A stretch of 61,212 nt of DNA from NCBI GenBank assembly GCA_012730045.1, contig JAAYBR010000032.1, positions 1-61,212 on the forward strand. Direction: 5' to 3'. This DNA is from Candidatus Hydrogenedentota bacterium. GTDB taxonomy: Bacteria > Hydrogenedentota > Hydrogenedentia > Hydrogenedentales > CAITNO01. Shown piece by piece: positions 56,904 to 61,212 of this stretch; within the stretch, counting starts at the first letter, position 1; each line of letters opens with the position of its first letter. The translations under genes were made by a program, and so were the position numbers. Under the pieces are notes generated by a model that saw nothing but the letters and a program-made list of their open reading frames with translations, did not search any database and was not told the origin of the DNA.

Positions 56904-58211
56904 TCAGACGATGCGGGTGCCGGGGGGGATGACGGCGTCCTTGAACACGACCACGATCCCGTCGCGGATGGCGTAGCCGTCGCCGTCGTAGTCCTTCATG
57001 CGGTCCGAGCCCCGGATGACCACGTTGTCCCCGATGCGGGCGTTGTGGTCAATGATGGCCTGCGAGATGCGGGCGTTGCGCCCGATGCCGATGGCGACCC
57101 CGACCTCCTCCGGCGGCTCCGCCTCGAAGTAGTCCGCCCCGAGGACGATGGCGCGCTCGATCACCGCGCCCGGCCGGATCCGGCTGCGGATGCCGATGAT
57201 GCTGTTGCGGATGGTCGCCCGCTCGATCTGCGACCCGCTGCACAGGATGGCGTTCTTCACCGACGCGTCCACGACCCGCACCCCCGGCAGCATGCGGGCA
57301 TGCGTGTAGACGGTGTGGTCCGGGTCGTGCAGGTCGAAGGGCGGGTCCGGCGAGGTCATGGCCATGCTCACGTCGAAGTACGACCGCACGGTCCCGATGT
57401 CCTCCCAGAACCCGCTGAACATGTGCGCGAAGACGCGGTGGGTCTTGAGCGCCCCGGGGATGATCTCCTTGCCGAAGTCCAGCCACGACGGGTTGCGCAG
57501 CAGCAGCTCCTCCAGCACCTCCGCCCTGAAGGCGTACACGCCCATGGAGGCCAGGTGCTTGCGGCCCTTCGGCTCCAGGCCGAAGTCGCTGAAGAGCCCC
57601 GACGGCGTCACCAGCTGGTCGAGCACGGCGTCCTCGCGCGGCTTCTCCACAAAGCGGCGGATCGCGCCGCCGCGCGACACCTTCATGATGCCGAAGGATG
57701 TCGCCGCCTCCCGGTCCACCGGCAGCGCCGCCACCGTGATGTCCGCGTCGTTGCGCAGGTGCGTGTCCAGCAGGGTGCGGTAGTCCATCCGGTAGAGCTG
57801 GTCGCCCGAGAGGATCAGGAAATGCTTCAGGCCCCGCTGCCGGATGTGCAGCAGGTGCTTGCGCACCGCGTCCGCCGTCCCCTGGAACCAGTCGCCGATG
57901 TCGTTCGTCTGCTCCGCCGCCAGAATCTCCACCGAGCCCCCGCTGAACTCGTCGAACTTGTACGTGTTCTTGATGTGCCGGTTCAGCGAGTGGCTGTTGA
58001 ACTGCGTCAGCACGAGGATGCGCAGGATGCCCGAGTGGATGCAGTTGCTCAAAGGAATGTCCACCAGCCGGTAGCGGCCGCACAGCGGCACCGCCGGCTT
58101 CGAGCGCACCCGCGTCAGCGGGTACAGGCGCGTGCCCCGCCCGCCGCCCAGCACAATCGCCCCCACCTCGTTCATCAGATCAACGCCCGGCCCGCCAAAC
58201 ATGTCCTTCAT
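56904..58211 (-). CDS. glgC: Glucose-1-phosphate adenylyltransferase
   Basis: The protein has 435 residues. It makes ADP-glucose from ATP and glucose-1-phosphate for glycogen synthesis. The nucleotidyltransferase signature AIVLGGGRGTRLYPLT, SKPAVPLCGRYRLVDIPLSN, AEQTNDIGDWFQGTADAVRK, the substrate site FVEKPREDAV and HMFSGFWEDIGTVRSYFD are as in bacterial and cyanobacterial GlgC. A left-handed beta-helix C-terminus follows (IRNSIIGIRSRIRPGAVI). The ATG at 58211 has AGGGA 9 nt upstream; the internal ATG before NEVGAIVLGGG is an alternative. The gene stands alone; glycogen synthase is not in the window. Confidence 0.95.
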   Translation of the reverse strand: MKDMFGGPGVDLMNEVGAIVLGGGRGTRLYPLTRVRSKPAVPLCGRYRLVDIPLSNCIHSGILRILVLTQFNSHSLNRHIKNTYKFDEFSGGSVEILAAEQTNDIGDWFQGTADAVRKHLLHIRQRGLKHFLILSGDQLYRMDYRTLLDTHLRNDADITVAALPVDREAATSFGIMKVSRGGAIRRFVEKPREDAVLDQLVTPSGLFSDFGLEPKGRKHLASMGVYAFRAEVLEELLLRNPSWLDFGKEIIPGALKTHRVFAHMFSGFWEDIGTVRSYFDVSMAMTSPDPPFDLHDPDHTVYTHARMLPGVRVVDASVKNAILCSGSQIERATIRNSIIGIRSRIRPGAVIERAIVLGADYFEAEPPEEVGVAIGIGRNARISQAIIDHNARIGDNVVIRGSDRMKDYDGDGYAIRDGIVVVFKDAVIPPGTRIV

Positions 58212-58346
58212 GCGCGCGTGTCCCTGTTGCCTGCACCCATGGCCGCCGCCCCCGAGCGGGGGCCCGCCGCCGCACGCATTTTACCCGACCCGGCCCGCCA
58301 AACCAAATGCCGCGCCCCGGCCCGCGCACAGAGAACACAAGGCACG

Positions 58347-58460
58347 GTGGACAGTATGGACGATATGGACGATATGGACGAAATGGACAACGTGGAAAGG
58401 CGATCCCACAGCAGACCGCCGTTGTCCATGCCGTCCATACCGTCCATACCGTCCATACAC
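58347..58460. repeat. Nonamer dyad: GGACGATAT units facing GTCCATACC units
   Basis: The left arm 58347-58395 has GGACAGTAT, GGACGATAT twice and GGACGAAAT; the right arm 58421-58460 has GTCCATGCC and GTCCATACC twice. The arms pair as a degenerate hairpin with an approximately 25-nt centre. It is the same class as 47388-47487. The 309-bp gap between ferritin and glgC (58212-58520) otherwise shows nothing. Confidence 0.9.
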
Positions 58461-58520
58461 ACAGCGGGCCGGACAGGCACCCTGCCTGTCCGGCCCGCAG
58501 AAAAACCGTCTTCTCCTGAA

Positions 58521-59036
58521 TCAGGCGCCCGCGCCGCCCATGGGGCCGCCCATGCCCGTGCGCTTGCTGCGCTCGATGGACTGGAGGGCCAGGTAGTTCT
58601 CGCCGTACATCTTCAGGTGGTCCATCTCCGTGTCGTACTGGTCGAAATGGCGCTCCTCGTCCATGACGAGGTCCTCGAAGAGCTTCTTGGACGCGGAGTC
58701 GGCGTTCGCGCCGCACTCGTTCGCCCAGCGGTTGTAGGCCGCCGCGCTGTCGGTCTCCATCTGGCAGGCCAGCTCCAGCATCTCCTTCACGCCCGAGATC
58801 TTGCTGACCGGATGCTCCGCGACCATCTCCACCTCGCCCTTGAGGAAGAGGATGCGCTCGGCGATCCGCTCGATGTGCAGCATCTCCTCGATGGCCGTGC
58901 GCTTGAACAGGTTGGCCAGCAGGTCGTAGCCCTGGTCGTCGCAGTGGAAATGGAAGTACATGTACTGGTGGACCGCCGACAGCTCGTCCGCCACCGCCTT
59001 GTTCAGCAGGGCCACACTCTGCTCATGACGCGCCAT
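58521..59036 (-). CDS. bfr: Bacterioferritin-like iron storage protein
   Basis: The protein has 171 residues. The ATG at 59036 is chosen because GGAGGA lies 7 nt upstream and the upstream in-frame ATG at 59051 gives only five more residues. Four-helix-bundle ferritin motifs are ADELSAVHQYMYFH (first ferroxidase Glu), IEEMLHIERIAERILFL (Glu and His ligands, with the Met that binds heme in Bfr), and VMDEERHFDQYD (last Glu and His). It would store iron as a 24-mer cage. The C-terminal Gly/Met tail (RTGMGGPMGGAGA) is an extension over usual Bfr. No bacterioferritin-associated ferredoxin is nearby. Confidence 0.88.
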   Translation of the reverse strand: MARHEQSVALLNKAVADELSAVHQYMYFHFHCDDQGYDLLANLFKRTAIEEMLHIERIAERILFLKGEVEMVAEHPVSKISGVKEMLELACQMETDSAAAYNRWANECGANADSASKKLFEDLVMDEERHFDQYDTEMDHLKMYGENYLALQSIERSKRTGMGGPMGGAGA

Positions 59037-59119
59037 GTCAAGTTCCTCCATGGTTGGGTTGGACTTTGCCCCTAAGATACCACCCGCCCGCGGAGAAAGG
59101 CAATTCTCCCGGGACGGCC

Positions 59120-59187
59120 GGGGCGTTGGCGGGAACGAGATGGCCGCACTCGCTTCGCTCGTTCGCAATGACGTCCGTTTTGCGGTC
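59120..59187. repeat. GTCATTGCGA-family repeat pair (imperfect dyad)
   Basis: The segment contains ACTCGCTTCGCTCGTTCGCA, then AATGACG, a spacer, and GTCGTTGCGAG in the opposite sense, a degraded version of the dyad at 42451-42520. A fragment GACCGAAGCAATCGCG of the same family recurs near 59591-59606. Confidence 0.75.
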
Positions 59188-59281
59188 GTTGCGAGCCCCG
59201 GACCGTCGCGGGCGGGAATTCTGCCCATGAAGCATGGATACGGGTGTCCTTTTCCTCTTCACCCCGGAGGGGTGAGGGATG

Positions 59282-59470
59282 TTAGCCGGTGGTTGAGCGA
59301 AGCGATACCACCGGAAACCGATGCCCCCTCTTCCTTTCTGGCACCCCGGCAGGGGTGCGGGACTCCGGGGCCAGCGGGAACCGACGTGTCCTGAACCCCT
59401 GCCGGGGTTCTTGAAAAAATGGGAGAGGGCCTGCTGTCCGGTGGTATCGCTTCGCTCAACCACCGGCTAA
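59282..59470. repeat. Nested long inverted repeats between divergent ferritin and nucleotidase genes
   Basis: Outer arms 59282-59314 and 59438-59470 are perfect 33-bp inverted repeats (TTAGCCGGTGGTTGAGCGAA at the left end). Inner arms 59343-59356 (ACCCCGGCAGGGGT) and 59395-59408 are perfect 14-bp inverted repeats. Flanking short palindromes (ACCCCGGAGGGGT near 59260, CATCCCTCCGGGATG near 59479) extend the structure. It dominates the 764-bp gap 59037-59800, whose remainder shows only a possible -10 TATAAA at 59746-59751. Confidence 0.92.
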
Positions 59471-59800
59471 TGTCCTGCATCCCTCCGGGATGCCCAAGAC
59501 TTTCGCTTTTGGCCATTTCAACGTTTGGCAGAGAGTAACCGGCAGCTTGGGGCGCGGAAGAATACGTTTACTTCATTAGCAGGGAGCGCAGAGACCGAAG
59601 CAATCGCGTGCCCGGTGCGGCCCCGGTTCTCACCTGACCCGGCGACCAGGGGGGCAGGGCGGGACGCGGCTCCGTGGCCCAGGCGTCCCGCCTGCCCACG
59701 GGTCGGGACTTTGCGAAACGCTGGCGCGGCCCCGGGAGTCTGTTGTATAAAGGCTGACGCGGGCCGCCGTGAGGGTGGCCCTAAAAGGAGTGCTCCCGCA

Positions 59801-61212
59801 ATGAGGATTTCGCATTTTCGGCCGCTTTCGCTGTCCCTGGTGCTGGTGCTGGCCCTTTTCTCCCTGGCGGCGGGGGCCGAAACCCGCTCCCTGCTGGTGC
59901 TCCACACCAACGACGTCCACGACCATGTCGCCCCCGGATACAACGGCCGCGGAGGACTGTGCCATGCGGCGGGGCTGGTGGCCGCCGAGCGAGCGAAGCG
60001 GGACGACATCCTCCTGCTGGACGGCGGCGACCTGATGGAGAAGGGCGACATGGCCGCCCACCGCACGAAAAGCCGCCTCACCTATGAACTCGCCGCGCGG
60101 ATGCGGTATGACATGGTCGTGCCGGGCAACCACGACTTCACCTACGGCGAGGCGTACCTGAAGGAGTGCCACGCCCTGCTGGAGGGCGCCGTCTCCGTGT
60201 GCTGCAACGCCTTTGACAAGGCGGGCGGCACGGTCTTCGCCCCGTCGGCGGTGAAGACGGTAAACGGCATCCGGATCGGCGTCATCGGCGCCATCACGGA
60301 CACCAACGACGCCGACACGCGCAGCCTGAAGCAGACCGCCGCGCTGGTGGCGGCGGAGGCAAAGCGCCTCGCCCCGGAGACGGACCTCCTCATCGTGCTG
60401 GCGCACCTGGGCAAGAAAAGCTGCCTCACCCTCGCCGAAGCCGCGCCAGAGGTCAACCTCTTCGTCGGCGGCCACACGCACGAGCTGCTCCGCGAGCCCG
60501 TCCTCGCCCCGTCCGGTGCGGTGGTGGTCCAGGCCGGCGGCAACGCCGCCTTCCTGGGGCGCGTCGAGCTGGCCGTGGACACGGCGTCCGGTGCCGTCTC
60601 GATGGTGCGCGGCGAGGCGGTGCAGGTGCTCCATGACACCGCCCCCTGCGACCCGGAGCTGCTCGCCCTCGTGCGCGCCCGCGAGGCCGAAGTGGCCCCC
60701 GAGGCGCGCCGGCCCCTCGGCGAAAACCCCGCCCCCCTCGCGGGGCGCGAAATGGCCGCCGTCGCCGCGCGGGGACTCTGCCGACGCGCCGGCGCCGACG
60801 TCGGCTGCTGCCACGCCAAGCAGATCCTCCGCAACACCCTGCCCGCCGGGCCGGTGGACGTGAACGCCGTCTTCCTCACCGGCGGCCAGCGCGGCGAAAA
60901 GATTGTGCGGACGACCCTCACCGGGGCCGACCTGCGCCGCTACCGCGAGCTGCTGCTGGCGCAGAAGCGCGGGCTCACCGAGTTCTCCGGACCCGAAGGC
61001 CCCCTTAATCCGGAAGACCTCCCGCAGGACAAGGAGCTCACCGTCGTCATGCCCGAGCGCGAATGGCAGTCCCTCTTCGCCAGGATGCTGAAAGACACCG
61101 CCGCCGCCCGCCCGCCCCAGCCCTGCGACTTCACCTTCACCGACGCCGTCTCCGGCCTCGTCGAGGACATCCTCAACGGCCGCGCCAAACTCGTCCGAAG
61201 GAATGCCGCCGC
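59801..61212 (+). CDS. Exported 5'-nucleotidase/UshA-family metallophosphoesterase (3' end outside window)
   Basis: At least 470 residues are visible and the frame runs off the right edge. The ATG at 59801 follows AGGAG at 11 nt and begins a signal peptide (MRISHFRPLSLSLVLVLALF...AAGA). The metallophosphatase domain has LHTNDVHDH, LLLDGGDLMEKG, VVPGNHDFTYGE, LIVLAHLGKKS and LFVGGHTHE, the full set of dinuclear-metal ligands. From about residue 290 the C-terminal nucleotidase domain follows (NAVFLTGGQRGEKI, LTGADLRRYRELLL). It would dephosphorylate nucleotides or cyclic nucleotides in the periplasm. UshA, CpdB and SoxB-like members cannot be told apart here. Confidence 0.88.
   Translation, partial: MRISHFRPLSLSLVLVLALFSLAAGAETRSLLVLHTNDVHDHVAPGYNGRGGLCHAAGLVAAERAKRDDILLLDGGDLMEKGDMAAHRTKSRLTYELAARMRYDMVVPGNHDFTYGEAYLKECHALLEGAVSVCCNAFDKAGGTVFAPSAVKTVNGIRIGVIGAITDTNDADTRSLKQTAALVAAEAKRLAPETDLLIVLAHLGKKSCLTLAEAAPEVNLFVGGHTHELLREPVLAPSGAVVVQAGGNAAFLGRVELAVDTASGAVSMVRGEAVQVLHDTAPCDPELLALVRAREAEVAPEARRPLGENPAPLAGREMAAVAARGLCRRAGADVGCCHAKQILRNTLPAGPVDVNAVFLTGGQRGEKIVRTTLTGADLRRYRELLLAQKRGLTEFSGPEGPLNPEDLPQDKELTVVMPEREWQSLFARMLKDTAAARPPQPCDFTFTDAVSGLVEDILNGRAKLVRRNAA

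Overview
The window is high-GC bacterial DNA (about 70% by eye) with long antisense open frames. The gene set suggests an uncultured Gram-negative, heterotrophic polysaccharide degrader, perhaps Hydrogenedentota or a related planctomycete-like lineage: secreted glycoside hydrolases, SSS sugar symporters, B12-type radical SAM proteins, TatBC, an AsmA/YdbH-type envelope protein and GlgC. The phylum is an inference from gene content and repeat style; there is no rRNA marker.

Layout. 1-6.4 kb: the 3' end of a uridine kinase-like gene, an SGNH hydrolase, then on the minus strand a radical SAM/GT39 pair and a ribokinase/epimerase-like pair. 6.5-12 kb: a uracil-DNA glycosylase overlapping a histidine kinase, a second radical SAM gene flanked by direct repeats, and a PL1-type lyase. 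12-14.1 kb: a lower-GC restriction-modification pair. 14.3-31.6 kb: a GH36 alpha-galactosidase, ComM and PriA, a GH2 beta-galactosidase with an SSS symporter, a secreted unknown, an ArnT-like glycosyltransferase and a membrane-anchored GH31. 31.7-41 kb: an NtrC-type regulator, a secreted beta-propeller enzyme-like protein, a TatC-TatB-methyltransferase operon and a YdbH / YnbE-YdbL envelope lipid-transport locus. 41-50.3 kb: a homocysteine methyltransferase, a GH127-LamG protein, a second SSS symporter and a giant secreted TIM-barrel-like protein. 50.6-53.1 kb: an ECF sigma / anti-sigma / Spy-like sensor operon containing a 66-bp tandem array. 53.4-61.2 kb: a UDP-HexNAc dehydrogenase, an MFS symporter with a 260-residue insert, GlgC, a bacterioferritin and the 5' part of a 5'-nucleotidase-family gene.

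The catabolic genes fit together as plant polysaccharide use. PL1, GH127, GH2, GH36 and GH31 would attack pectin and arabinogalactan-type chains, sodium symporters would import the sugars, ribokinase would phosphorylate pentose, and GlgC would store glucose as glycogen. No SusC/SusD or TonB system is seen.

The most unusual signal lies between genes. Nearly every sizeable intergenic gap carries a dyad repeat, in several sequence-unrelated classes: arrays of 9-bp units facing each other as inverted arms (14.2, 47.4 and 58.4 kb, half-forms at 8.7, 10.5 and 31.6 kb); large nested inverted repeats (21.4, 53.2 and 59.3 kb); a dispersed GC-rich element (34.8, 45.5 and 50.4 kb); and a GTCATTGCGA...GAAGCAATC family (42.4, 51.2-51.6 and 59.1 kb). 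Every convergent gene pair with a gap over 100 bp is punctuated by one of these. Other points of note are a YnbE-YdbL fusion, the MFS periplasmic insertion, an epimerase-like protein lacking catalytic residues, and the sigma/anti-sigma array.
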